In this document: piece by piece, positions 48,301 to 63,300 of the stretch
Position numbering within the stretch: position 1 is the stretch's first letter
How the letters are laid out: each line of letters opens with the position of its first letter
Assembly: GCF_003945595.2 (NCBI RefSeq)
Contig: NW_024103874.1
Coordinates: forward strand, 4,412,001-4,476,000
Direction: 5' to 3'
Origin: Pipra filicauda
Taxonomy: Eukaryota; Chordata; Aves; Passeriformes; Pipridae
Length of the DNA stretch: 64,000 bases
Made by a program: the position numbers and the translations under genes
Notes under the pieces: model-generated
What the model saw: only the letters and a program-made list of their open reading frames with translations
Databases searched by the model: none
What the model was told of the DNA's origin: nothing

Positions 48301-51300
48301 TAGCAATTTTCATAGACACATTCAAGGCACTTTGGCAGCAGGCCCATCAGAAATCTGGCAAATGTGTTATTAAATAACAGGTGATATCTATACTACAGAT
48401 GTTCCCTGTTCCAGCTGCCCAAGTCAGGAACGTTAAGGGCTACAATCCCCAATCCACAGAGCCCTGCTGGCATAAGTGCCTCGTACTGGTGCAATTACAC
48501 CTGCAGAACTGTACTTTTACCTGTGTGTGCTGTTTGCAGGGTGGGGCAGGTGAGCACCACCCCAGTGCAGCTGCACACAGAACCACAGCTCCTTCACAGA
48601 GCAGCACAGGCCCCTCCAAGCAGGAAGCAGCTCATCTCAGGGGGGCAAAAAAGACTTTGAGATTCACTCAAATGCCTTGAAAGAAAAAGTTACATTAGCA
48701 AACAGATTCTAAGGTATCTGTGTAGGCAGGAGAGGTTTTGCCAGCACAGCTGTGTGTCAGTAGCTGGGGAGAGAACTGTGACATCTGCACTGACAGAACT
48801 TCAGCAACCCTTAACACAAGGCACTTACACTGTCACATCCTCCAATACAGGAGGCCCTTAACTGTTTGAGAAGCAAAATTCATATTGATTGTAGTGTTTT
48901 CTGCATTTGTAAAATGTAAAATTAACTAATGTTGAGAGGAAAGAAAAGTATCATATACACGTAATTTTTATTTTCAAGTCAGAGCTCCAAGGCTGGTTAA
49001 CAGCCCAGGCAGACACTGACTTACTAACAGACTTTCTCTGTTTTATTACTCCTACAATACCTTCTGAAGCCTTTACTCACATCCTTCTGAGTAGGATAAT
49101 CCCACACCAGCCCTAACAATGAAAATTTACCCAAAACCAAAATAAAACTGAATTTTTGGGTCAGGTTTACTTCTGCTCTCAGGGTCTGAACAGTATGAGC
49201 AAAAATCAAGTAACAAAAAGATTTTGCTCATCAGGGAAAGTTGTGAGCAGAATCAAGGCAGCATAGAGAGCTCTACTGGTTTCTTTTTCCCTTTTATACA
49301 GATTAAACAGCAATGAAGGTGGCTTTCCATAGTCAAAAGCTTAGATTAAAAAACCAAGCATACATCTCCGTAAAAGAAACCTTCTAAAGGTCCCAGAACT
49401 CACCAATTGTACAAGCTGTGTTTGTAAGTTTAGACAATAAAACTACCTCTGATGGGGTAAATATCTTTACCATTTACCTTTCCATGGCTTGGAATGAAAA
49501 TATTTAGCAAAAACATACTATTTATTTACCTAATGTTCAATTTCTGCTACTGAACTTGATCTCTTCAGCAAATGCCCAGAAAACACCGTTCTTTGGGAAG
49601 GAGATTCACACCCTCTGGCAATCCTCCACACCAAGGCAGTTAGTTCTTTATCAGGGCTGTTAGGAACACTCAGCTGTAATCCCAACAGCTAAATCCAAGA
49701 ACCTTACAGTTTAACTCTTTCCCATCCCAAAGCTTGTTTACTTTTAAATAATTTATCATTTCTGACCCTATCAGTACAGCTGTTGAAGAAAACAAAATCA
49801 TGTGGTTTTACACTTTACCCCCTTATTTCATTTGTAAAAAGGGAGCTAAAATATAACCTCTGAGACCAGTTATCATTTTTATTCTTATTTCATAAAATGA
49901 CCCCATTAAACAAAGTAAAACAGAAATTAAGTTCTTCAAAATTTGGTGAAACACGGCAATTACAGCACTCTGATTATGTTAATAAAGATGCAGTAAGCAC
50001 AGCTGAGTTTCCAGTTTTGATTAGGGTTTACTGGGAGAACACACATAATGCATATTTAATCTGTGTGTTTTAGCTTCCTAACTGGAAATTTAAGCTTTTA
50101 AACCTAAAGGTCTATCAGTGGTCTTGAGACCATCACCATTATCACAGCTGTGAAGTATCCCCTCGTCTCAGAACCTGTGCTAGATAAAAACTTCAGAGCA
50201 GTTCAACCCTCCAAGTGTTAACTGGCAGCTGATTGAAGATTCCCCAGTGAGGAGACAGGCTTGGCTGCACAAACAGGAACCAGTTCTTGGGTAAATCTCA
50301 CTTATATTAACTCTCCTACCCCTGCCCTGCTATTTGTAGCACTACAAGAGAAAGTGCACCAGAGAATAAAACCAGTGCAGACAGACATCACCACTTCTGT
50401 CAACTAAAACCATCTCATCTTGCTCTTGACAAGTGCAGGCCCTCCTTCTGCTTCTATCATTATATTTTGTAGCTCTCAGCCCAACCCCTATAACCCTTGT
50501 CCTTCCTCTCCCCACTGATATCTCCAGCTAAGTTTCAGGCTGTACAGAAATAAAATCCCACCACTGTAAGTTACAGCTATAAAGACAATTACTATCTTAA
50601 ACCAGAAACAAATTATGTAATCAACTGCCAGAACAATCTTAGTAGTGAAGCTGGATTAAGTAGAATAAACACTGGCTTTTGGTGAGTCCACTAGACACTG
50701 AAAAAGTATTTATTCAACTTTATTTACTAACCTAGACTTGATTTGCATTGCTTTGGGGAGTTTCAGGGGTTTGGTGTTGTTTGTTTTGTTAACTCAGAAG
50801 ACATCTCTTAGTTACATGAAACACACCCTATGAAGCACTGGGTCAATTATATATATATATTATATATATATGTATATATTTTAGTTTATATTATTATTTA
50901 TATTATTTTATGTTGATATTATATTTATATCCTATACTACATTACGTTTTTATATTTAATATATATTTAGATATATAAAGTTTTATACATTTATATATTA
51001 TATTACCACTATATTATTTATATATAGTTTATATTATTATTTTGCATTTCAGCAGTTTTAAAATCTGTAGACATTTCTGAAGTGTACATATATTTGCAGC
51101 AGAGCAAAGCCTTCATTTGCATACCAACAGAAATCAACTAAAATAGCCCTTAAAGAAACAAACAACACAAAAACTTTGTAAAAGACATTATTTACAGGCT
51201 ACTCTTGAAAATACCAATTATTTGATTTGCAAATCACTGCAATCTTGCAGTCTCAAAGGAGGCTGAAGGCCTACATGAGCCTTTATCATTCCACCAAAGT

Positions 51301-53003
51301 GCATTAAAACACCTTTATGTGTGACATGTTTCTGGAACTGTCAAGGGAAAAAATTTAAGGCCTAACTGAACAGCTATTTTGAGCTTACTTCTATATTTAT
51401 TCCTATAGAAAGTTCCAAATGTCACGGAATGATAACAAGCAGCTGGCATACATAAAAGTGGAGCACAACCTAAAATATCTGTTACAATTAACACAGTACA
51501 TGCTACACTTGTACAGTAACTACACATCATTTTTCATTGACCAGCAGTTAAAGTGCTTAAACAGCTGGCAAATTTTGTTTGTAGAAGTAGCACCAAGACA
51601 GCTGAAGCTAAACTAATTCAAATTACAAGTTGCAAGAAAACTGAGAAAAACAGAAGGACAAAAAAGTGAAAAAGTCTTCATAAAATACAGCAAAATATGG
51701 TTGAGTATCAGCTGCCAAAGAATTCACTTTAAAAAAGGCTTTGATGACTAAATATTCAAAAGAGCTCTTTCTAAAGAAAAATCTCAACTCCATTATCCAG
51801 GAAAAAAAAATAAACCAGGGAATTTAGGAATGCTATATACATCCTTTTGAGTTAAATAAAAGGAATCAGCATTTCTTGTCTCCCTGAAGTTCCTGGAAAG
51901 AAAAGCCCACGCAAGAAAAACACTATGTTACACTGTTTCGAATTACTAAACGTTAAAACTGAAGGGAGAGTGTAACACACATTCATTTTATAACACATAA
52001 CTAGACTCTAACATTCCTTCCAAGTTAGAAATTACAAGCTCAGATGATAAGATTTTCATAGCTAAAACACTGCCATCAGTGTTTTGGAGATATAAATTAT
52101 TCTAAAAACTATTTAACTGTATGAAACAAAATTTGGTCGCCACCAAAGAATGGCTTTTGCAAAGCCAAATAAGCAGCTCCAAACTACCATCACCTCCAAG
52201 AGACAATATTTAAGCACATTTAGTGCCATTTAAGTACATTAGTGCCAGAGATAGAGGATGGTTATTGAGAATGAACTTATTAAATATTTAAAACGAGCTC
52301 ACAATTCCTACTGTCTAAATATTCACCCCCTCCTTTCCCCCCCCCCCAAAAGAATCAGCAGAACACGATGAAGTTCAACTCCTCGTGTTTAACTCACCAA
52401 TAAGGAGATGCCCAAGGAAAACAAACATCTCCCCAAGGCAGGTCAGGTTCAGCCTCCCCCCCTCCTCCTCCGGCCCGGGTCGGTTTCGGTCGGGCTCGGT
52501 TGGGTTTCCGGGTCCCCAAGGGCTCTGCCCCTGCCCGGCCTTCCCCGGACCGGAGAACCGCCCTGGAGCGGCGGGTACAGCCGGTGGGGCCCTCCCGGAG
52601 CAGCTCCTCGGCGTCGGCTTGGCCGTGACGGCGACGGGCTCCGAGCACACGCGGCCTCTGCTCCGCTCTCCTTCCCCCCAAGATGGAGGAGCCGCCCTCA
52701 GCCCGCTCCGCCCGGGGAGCGCCCGCTCCGCCCCGGCCCCGCCGCGGCTGGACCCAAGGGCTTCCCCGGGGAACCCGCGTGGACTCGCCGATTCCTCCGG
52801 ACCGGGCCGTGCCCGCGCCCTGCTCGTCCCCTCAGAGCCCCCCCCTCCTCCACCCCGGGCTGCCCGCCCGCCTCCATTTTAGAGCGAGCCCAAAGGCGGC
52901 CGCGCCGCCTCTCCCGCGACCTCCCCGCCGCCGCGGCGGCCCCGCTCCCGGTCCCCTCCCGTCCTGGTGCTTCCCCACCCACCTCCCTCCCTCCCTCACT
53001 CAC
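42347..53003 (-). other. DIDO1: DIDO1 intron 1 (10.7 kb)
   Basis: Long AT-rich first intron, from the CpG-island exon to the first coding exon. It contains a TA-rich simple-sequence block at about 50850-51035. No coding exon with homology, RNA gene or recognisable transposon was found, although short unrecognised 5' UTR exons could be hidden here. Confidence 0.6.
50850..51035. repeat. TA-rich simple-sequence block
   Basis: About 185 bases of almost pure A/T with TA dinucleotide runs and TATTATTTA motifs within DIDO1 intron 1. Confidence 0.9.
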
Positions 53004-53330
53004 CGCGGGCAGGGGATGGGGGTCTCGCCGCCGCGGGTCTCAGCCGAGCCGCGCCGCCATTTCCTCCTCGCACCGCGGCAGCGCTGGGCGGGGCCGCTCC
53101 GCCCCCACCGACACCGAGATGGCGGCGCGGGGCCCAGAGCACCGCCCCTGGCGCGCGGCTTCCGGAGGACCTGGGCGGGAGAGCGGCGGCACCTCAGCCC
53201 CGGCCCCTCAGAGCGCTGCTGCCCGGGGGCTCCCCGCGCCCGCACCGTGCCCTTCTGCCGTCACTGCCGAGAGCGGGAGGCCCGGCCCGTTTCCCCTCAC
53301 ACCTGCTCCCGGTTCTCTTATGGCAAACGC
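52430..53330. promoter_or_regulatory. DIDO1: CpG island 1 of the DIDO1-GID8 interval, probable DIDO1 promoter
   Basis: About 900 bases of GC-rich, CpG-dense sequence. It holds a GGGCGGGG GC box (about 53086-53093), a CTTCCGGA ETS-like site (53159-53166) and two ATGGCGGC elements, one on each strand facing outwards (minus 53060-53053, plus 53119-53126), the kind of YY1-type site found just downstream of start sites. DIDO1 transcription probably starts on the minus strand between them. There is no TATA box. Confidence 0.75.
53004..53085 (-). other. DIDO1: Predicted DIDO1 non-coding first exon (5' boundary approximate)
   Basis: The minus strand carries a strong CCCGCG-GTGAGT donor at 53004/53003. 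The upstream sequence is a GC-rich leader containing ATGGCGGC. Read as coding, that ATG would stop after six codons (ATG GCG GCG CGG CTC GGC TGA), so it is a short upstream frame or a YY1-type element rather than the protein start. Confidence 0.55.
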
Positions 53331-53613
53331 GGGCTAATTTCACCTCCCGGGAACGGCAGCTTTAAGTCATTACACGTGAGGGTGCGCGGGCCGGAGGGAA
53401 ACCACACGGTTTTATCGGTGCCAAGCGGTGTCCGCTCACGATGAATTCCCTCACGGGGTGAACGTGGCAGCGAAGATGCTGCAGAACCCACCTGGCTCAG
53501 GGCAGCTGTGCTCCCCGCCTGTGCTCACTCCACTGGGGTTTGCTTTGGTTTTCCTATCCTACTCCATCCGTTTTAGAAAACCAAATGGCAAATTGCTGCT
53601 GCAACGCTTTCCT

Positions 53614-53766
53614 CTGGATCCAAGCTGTGGATTGATGTGAAGGGAACGTTCTCTGGATCTGCCCATCCAACGCATGGAGCCTTCCTAGGAAACGCCCGTT
53701 AACTGTGATTTTACTGCCCAAACCACTCTCCAGGATCCAAGCTGGATTGATAGCTGTAGCTATCAA
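53614..53766. repeat. GGATCCAAGCTG direct repeat plus near-palindrome
   Basis: GGATCCAAGCTG followed by GGATTGAT occurs at 53614-53639 (with a TG insert) and again at 53731-53753. The second copy runs into the near-perfect inverted repeat TTGATAGCTGTAGCTATCAA (53747-53766). Confidence 0.7.
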
Positions 53767-55117
53767 TAGCTACAGAGAGTTAACTGCCATTTACATGTTT
53801 TGTTCCTTTTGTCACCTTTTGGGACATTGGCACCCAGAAACACCCACACCTCGTGGTCTCTGAGGGGTCCTAAGGACGACAGGAGACCCCCAAGGCCACA
53901 AGGACACACCTGAACTGCGCACCTGAAGAGCCTTTAGGCAGCTGGATGTGTGAGGTTTTGACTCCAATCCTGCACATTTTTCCTCATGAGTTGGTAACAT
54001 GGATTTCAATTGGATTCCAGACAGGTGCAGTGTTTACAGAGATGGATTAAGGAATGCAAACACGAGGAAACAAAAACATATTTCGTAATAGTTCTATAGA
54101 ATTACAGGAGTCTATCGAGTAACCTGATTACTTCTTTCAGAAATCTAAATTCACAAAACTTACGGTGGTAAAAGCTCAGGGTGATGCTGGAAAAGCTGCT
54201 ATTGGCATAGTCAGCCCCTTTCTCAACCTGTAAAACTGGGCAGTTTTAATACTTACTTCACCCAGGAACACCTAGAGGTAAAAACCCCCAACAGATTCCT
54301 GTGCAAAAGGAGAAGACACCACGATTATAGGCAAGCAGGAGTTCAGGTTTTGTTCTGCCAGCTCCAGAGCTGCAATAAATGAAATCACGTGGAGGGGAAA
54401 TACCTTAGGGTTTGGTAGATCGAGCTGCACTGTGACTTATGCTCTGGAAAAAGCTAATAACATGTTGTTAATGCACAAATTTTGCATCTGGGGGCTGCTC
54501 CAACCCAGGAATTACACGCCAAGGGAAATGGAACATGCGAAAAAAGGAATTGCACACCAGCAGCAAAAAGAGGATGTCTGCCATAGGGGATCCTGCCATG
54601 AAAAAGGTATTAAATTCCTCTTACACACATTTAGTAAGAGGCTTACACCCTCTTAAGGTAATGCTGATGCACTTTGCACACCCACTAAACACCTGAGCAC
54701 TTTACACTTTCAACCACAAAACCCCTACACTTTTGTGTTAAAGCCCAGGTTGGAGGATCTTCCTTTGCTGACTAAACACCTGTGTTACCTCTACCGTCAG
54801 CACCTCAGTTCTTTCCCTGCCTCATTCACTTATGGGTCCCTCCGAACTCAGGATACTCTGTGATTAATAAATAAATAATCTATTACATTGTAAGTTTTCT
54901 CAGTTTCAATGTAAGCACAATTGTAATGAAAGTGGGTTTTGGAAGCTGGGCTTTATTGCACAGTCACAAAAACAAGAGTGAAAAATGCACAATCATGTCC
55001 ACATTCCCAGTCTGTGTGAGTGAAATTGCATTTTCCTCAAGGGTATTATTTGCAGCATTTCACACATAAAAGTATATATTTTAAGCCTGTTCTCCCTTTA
55101 AATTTACAAATTAAGGT

Positions 55118-55836
55118 GTTGTTGCAAAGTGTGGACTATGTAAATTTTTCTTAAGAAAGGATGTTCTTTGATGTTTGATCTTTGAATACTTTCAAGCCTA
55201 AACAACAAGAAAGGAGATTTAATCCGTGAAAGAGAAAGCAATCAACAACTCCAAGTGACGTCCAGGTGTTAGAAAGACAAACTACTTGTTGATAGAATTG
55301 CCTTGTTAAGGTTTAGGGCATGACCAGCTTTAGTGATCTCAGACCTGGGGGGAGGTTAACGAGGCTTGGGAAGGATGTACCACTGACAGTGGACACAAAG
55401 AATGCAGAATTTACGGGCCACAAGGACACCTGGCAGAATTCCCAAGATAAGGAAAAAACTGATAAAGCCAACTCAGCAACTGTGCTAAACCAGCTCCAAG
55501 TGGGTAAAAGGTGATTCTGGCACGGGCAGATCATGACCATCGACCCAAGAAACCTACTGACCCAAAAGATGAGAAGGATAAGCACTGCAGTAATTAGTAT
55601 GAGAAGTGACTCATTAACCAACAGAAGGTAGAATATTAATTAATAACTGTGTAACTTGTACCCAATGAACACTAAATCCTTTGTTTGCTAAAATGTGTAA
55701 ATAGTAAAAAGTCGTGATAGCTGGCGTGCTGGCTTTGTGGATTTGCCACCCAGCACCCGTTTCTGTGCAGAGCTGTAAATAAATCAAACACGTCGCCTCT
55801 GCCTGTGGATTGGCCTTTGCACAGCGGGTGAAACAA
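55118..55836 (+). mobile_element. Possible solo LTR-like remnant (boundaries uncertain)
   Basis: The segment begins TGTTGTTGCAAAG and ends near GGGTGAAACA. It carries AATAAA at 55778-55783 shortly after a GCACCCGTTTCTGTGCAG stretch, followed by a GC-richer tail, an arrangement resembling U3-R-U5 of an endogenous retroviral LTR. No target-site duplication was found, no internal retroviral coding is present, and I cannot match it to a named family. Confidence 0.3.
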
Positions 55837-55899
55837 CCCATTTTGGCAGCAGCGCGTTTTCTGCAGAGTGACTCACAAACCCGCAGTGGGTTCACCAGC

Positions 55900-56960
55900 T
55901 CCTCAGCAGCCGCTACACGTTTGACGGAGATCATCGATGCGAGCCCTCAGCCCACCGTTATCAACACGGGCGGAACCTGGCGGGACCGCACAGGATATCG
56001 CAGGCCGTGCCCACAGAGACCCTCTCCCCGGCAGACGGATCGCGCCGTGTCCGTGCAGGAGCCGCCACCGCATCACCCGGCGGTTCCTGCGCACTCCCGG
56101 CCGAGCACGGACCGGACCAGCCTCTACCTCAGCTGTTGGCGGCGGGGCCGCGCTCGGAGCGGGCTCCCGGGCAGGAAGCGGCCCCGGCCCCTCAGCGTTG
56201 CCCCGCGCCCACCGCCCCCGGGCCGCCCATCCCGCCGCGGCCGCTCCGCCCCGCGGCGCCGCCGTCTCTGTGGTACCTGGGCCCGACTCGATGGTCGCGC
56301 GTCCTCGCCCCGCGCTCCCCGCGCGCTGATTGGCCGCTGAGCCGCGGTGGCGGCTCTCGCGAGACCTCGCGCGCGCCTGCGGCCCGGCGGAGGCGGCGGA
56401 GGCCCCGCGTTCGTGCGTCGGAGCGGCCCCGGGCGCGCGCGGTAAGATGGCGGCGGGGGGGGCGCCGCGCCGGGCCGGGGGCGCGGGGGGAGCGCGGACC
56501 TGCCCCTCACCCTCGCCCTGTCCCTCACTCTGCGGAGGCGCCGGGCCTGTGACGAGCGCGGCCCACCGCTCCCGTGGCCCAGCGCTCCCGTGGCCCGGAC
56601 TCACGAACGGCCGGGCCGGGCCGGGCTGGAGCGGAGGGGGAACCCCGGGGTCCCCAGCGGGGGTCGGGCCGCGGCAGCAGCAGCAGCGGTGGCGCCGAGC
56701 GGCGGGAGCGCCGTTCCCGCAGCGTGGTTGGGAGCGGCGGAGCGCGGGGCCGGCAGCGATCGCGGCCCCCCCCGAGGCGGGTCCTGCCCCGGCTGTCCGA
56801 GTTCCAGGAGCTGGAGAAGGGAGAACCTGTTGGAAGCGGCGGAGGAGGCGATGAGGGTCGCGCTGCCGCTCGTCGGAGAGGGTGATCGTGTCTGAGAGGA
56901 TGGCGGTGCCTGTTGCTGTTGTTGTTGCCGCCTCTCCTCCCCCTGTCGCTGCCCTGTGGT
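55900..56960. promoter_or_regulatory. GID8: CpG island 2, GID8 promoter with a TCTCGCGAGA element
   Basis: A GC-rich island of about 1 kb spanning the GID8 5' end. A GATTGGC (inverted CCAAT) box lies at about 56329, a perfect palindromic TCTCGCGAGA at 56355-56364, and AAGATGGCGGCG just after the exon 1 donor. TCTCGCGAGA elements are known in CpG-island, often bidirectional, housekeeping promoters and are bound by BANP. No TATA box is evident. Confidence 0.75.
56370..56441 (+). other. GID8: Predicted GID8 non-coding first exon (5' boundary approximate)
   Basis: A GC-rich leader downstream of the TCTCGCGAGA element, ending at a CGCGCG-GTAAGA donor (56442). It would splice to the acceptor at 57619, placing only 12 bases of leader before the ATG in exon 2. 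Confidence 0.5.
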
Positions 56961-57619
56961 CGTGACTTGTCAGAGGCAGAAATCGTTAAATGGGCCTTTG
57001 GTGAAGTGCTTTGCGTGCGAATCTAAACAAAAATATTGTCCAGAAAAACACCGGGAGACATCAGTTCAGTAGCGTTGACAGGAGAACTTTTGGGGGCAGC
57101 GAAGCAGAGCTGGTTGTACGTTCAGTTGTACACTGGGTAAGGTATCGTGGACAGTTTTGTACCTGTACAATGTATGCAGCTTTCCCAGGTTTTGGTGACA
57201 ATTTAAAGCAAATACTGTTTACATAGGCATTGCTTTACGTGTTTGTCACAGTCTTTCTGGCTGGCTGTCAAACTCTGATTCATTTGTTTCACACGGTGAT
57301 GCTGCGGGTCCTGTGTGAGTTCTAACCAAGATTTATATGGAATGGTTTTAAGAGTAAGTACAAGGAGGTGGTATTTGAATTTTCTATTCTGAGGTTGCTG
57401 AAAGCAGCTTTTAGAGCCTGGTAAATAGATGTGAAAGAGTGCAGGAATGAGGAGGAGAAAAATGTAAACCTGTGGTTTGAGATAAAAGACTCCCTTCTGG
57501 ATTATTAATTTAAAAGAGCTCATAGAAAGCTCTGAAAAGGGCAGTAACACAGTTCTTACACACATTAAACACATTTCTTCTTGAATCACGTTAAATGAGA
57601 TGCTTTTCTTTTCTTGTAG
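56442..57619 (+). other. GID8: GID8 intron 1
   Basis: A 1.2-kb intron. Its first 500 bases are still CpG island. No other feature. Confidence 0.55.
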
Positions 57620-60307
<2,688 letters not shown>

Positions 60308-63300
60308 AATGTGTGCAGATGGACATCAAACAATCTTAGTACTGCACAGTATACATTTATATCAGTCTGTGACTGAAATATTTTTACTACAGTACAGCAC
60401 TCAATTCAGATTTTTCAATGAACATCTAATTTGAAGGGAGAAAAGTCCCTTTTAAATGCTGCAAAAACTGCATTGAAAGGCGCTGTGTCTCTTTGAAAGT
60501 CTGACTTAGGCTATGCACTATAATACATTTTTAAAAAAAACAAAACAATTAAACAGGACAGGAAAAATAGCATTTTTAAAAGTACAGAACTCAAGCTTTC
60601 TAATTGGCTGCTGATGCCTAGTTTAGTGGCCAGTGAGTTAATATGGAGTTATATTGGCAACTGTTCAGTTCAGTTTAACTGTCTCCTGTTTGAAATGTGT
60701 ATATAGAACAGTGAATATTTTCTACCTTTAAGTTATAGCCAGATATACATTCCCCTTAAAAGTAACTGGTCAAGTTTTCATCTATAAACTTTGCGGTAAG
60801 GTCAACCTTTTGCTTAGGAAATAGTGTACAAACTTGTAAATCATAATTTAAGGACTTTAGGTTTTTGGGGTTTTTTTCTTCCTTGTTTCAGACTTCTTGG
60901 TGCTTTATATGGTGAGAGCTATGTTCATAATGGATCAGTGACCCATCTTTTCAGGAGGAGTATTGATGGAAATAAGTTTGTTTTCCTTAATTTTCGTGAA
61001 TGACCAAAATGGCCCCAGAGGCATTTGAGGGTTTTTGTTGACAGGGGCCTTTCCCCCCCATGTTACATTTGCAGTTGTAGACACTGCAGTGGTTCCAGGT
61101 GGCTGATGCAGCTTTGAAGGCCACTGGATGTCTGTAGGATGAAAGACTTGTGCTGGGGAATCAGGTGGTGGGGAGAGATGCTTGTTGAAGCCTCTGATGC
61201 ATCATCTTGTGCAGGATCTGCCTTCATGCTTGCTGAATTGTAGTTTTAGAGCTACTTGGGCTGTATTTATGCCTTGAACTGAGCAGAGCAGGGCTGTCTA
61301 ATACCAGAAATTTCCATTTTCTCACTTCTTCCATACCTTTCTGAAGAGATGCAGTTCATCTTCAGCTGTATTCGTTTACTGACTGTCCTCACTCCAGTTA
61401 GAATTATAGTTTTAATGTTTTACATGTGAAGTCCAGACTTTCAAGTCAGCAAATTGTAATCTTCTGAGTATGGGATGTTCTGGTCGACTGATGGCAGCGC
61501 TGCACACTGGTTTGTATCCAGTGGTGGGAAGCACTAATCTTGCCAAATCCATCTCTAGATTTTTAGGTCTGTATATCAAGTTTTGCTGAGCAAAGAGCGA
61601 GCTGATGAGTCAAATAGCTTAACATCACGAGACACTGGCAGTTGTCACAGCAGTCCCATACTGTACATAATCTAGTCTTGTATGGTAGATATTACCCTGT
61701 AGAATGAAACTTAGTTTTCACCTAATTTTACTGGAATACTTAATGCATTAAACTGTATAAAGCTTTGCAGATACACCTGGCTTAAGGGAACTAACAAAAC
61801 CTGTTACTGATTGCATTACTGTGAACACTTTACTTGTGTAGCTATTTTTGGGGGTGGGGGGAAGCCATTGTTTGTTAAGCAGCTATGAGAGATGCAGAGC
61901 ACCAAGGTTAAGCGAGATGATGGATGCAACAAAATCATTTGTTCCCATTTCTTACCGATCGTTCTGTTCTCCACTTTGAGGCATTTGTGGTATGGAGGTC
62001 TTAAAGTTTATATGTAACAAACAAGCTGTCAGTAGCCCCCCAGCTACAGCAGCAGCCTGGCTTTCCTTCACCCAGGCTGGTTATTCTAACACCAAACTTT
62101 TAACAGTTGTGGGTTTGGTTGTTTTGGTTTTTTTTTTTTAATTATTTTTTTTTTTCTTTTTGAAGTCGGTTGATGTCTGAAAACCATGTATAACTTTTAG
62201 TTTGTGAGAAACTGTATGGTTAATGTAACTTTGTTTAATAACAAAACTGCAGAAACAAAACTGGAATAGCTCTACTTTCTTCATATAGAACTGATCAGCT
62301 TTTCCTCTGTTCTGACACTTGTGTTGTTGAGTCTCACGTCAAGCTTCTCCCGGGTGAAGTGGAAAGTGGTGCGGTTTTGTGGCATGACTAGCATTTTTCT
62401 CCATGAGAAATGCAGTATTACAGCCCTGGGTGAGAAGTTCACTGTACTCCTAGAACGCTAAGTTAATTCCATAGAGTATTTGGGCAACGACTGAGCGTAG
62501 ACTTACTTGAATTTTCACTAGCTTGTTGGTTTTTTCCATTAAAAAATAAACACGTTTTTTAAGGGGGTTTAATATAAAATTAGTCTAGAACTATTTCACT
62601 TTGTTTTTATGAACATGCCACATTGATAAGCAGCTTTAATCTGTAAAGTTTTTGGTACCTGCAAGAAGATATTCGAAAGCTATGCATTTTAGAGAAAGCA
62701 TAAAGGTAGTGATATTGGTACTTCTAAGGATCTTTATATTAGTGTATATAAAATAGTTTGCATATACAAATATAATATATAATCTGTTTGAAATATTCTT
62801 GAATGGTAGGGGCTGTGAAACATATTATAATTTATGGAAATATTGTACACAGTAAACAGACGTCTCAGTACACGAATGAACTTTTGTCATATGCATGAGA
62901 AGTGTCTTATTTGGTGACTACTAATGAATGGGCTTTTGTTAACCCATTTTTGTTAGATAACCACTTTAACAAATATTATTAAATGCCACTTTGATCAGTT
63001 TTCTTTAGTGTAAAAATACATATTTTGTTCCACTGAATTTAGAACAATATGAAAATCACTTCTGTAAGAAGATTTGTTCCAAACTCAACGGTGGCAGACA
63101 GATCTGGTCATTAAGGGTGGTGCACTCACTCGTCCTCCCCCAGCCTTGCCTTTGGTGAAAGCAAATCAGATTTTTTTCATTAATGCTTTGTATGTGAAGC
63201 AGTTGGGTTGTAAAATATCCTGTCATATGCCCCTGCAGAAAGGCTGCATAGCAAGTGTGTTTTGATTAGGCTACAAATCTCCCTCCTTTTCCCAAAGCCA

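Larger units (their letters stand above)
53331..55900. other. Spacer between the two CpG islands
   Basis: About 2.6 kb of lower-GC DNA with no supported gene. It includes a short direct repeat and near-palindrome (53614-53766) and a possible LTR-like segment (about 55118-55836). Confidence 0.6.

Noticed and set aside
52408..53337. Long plus-strand open frames of 165-309 codons in the DIDO1 CpG island
   Set aside because: High GC removes stop codons in all frames. Composition is Pro/Arg/Ala/Gly only and the frames overlap each other; no family recognised.
55903..56885. Open frames on both strands across the GID8 CpG island (up to 233 codons)
   Set aside because: Same GC artefact; the region is promoter and first exon of GID8.
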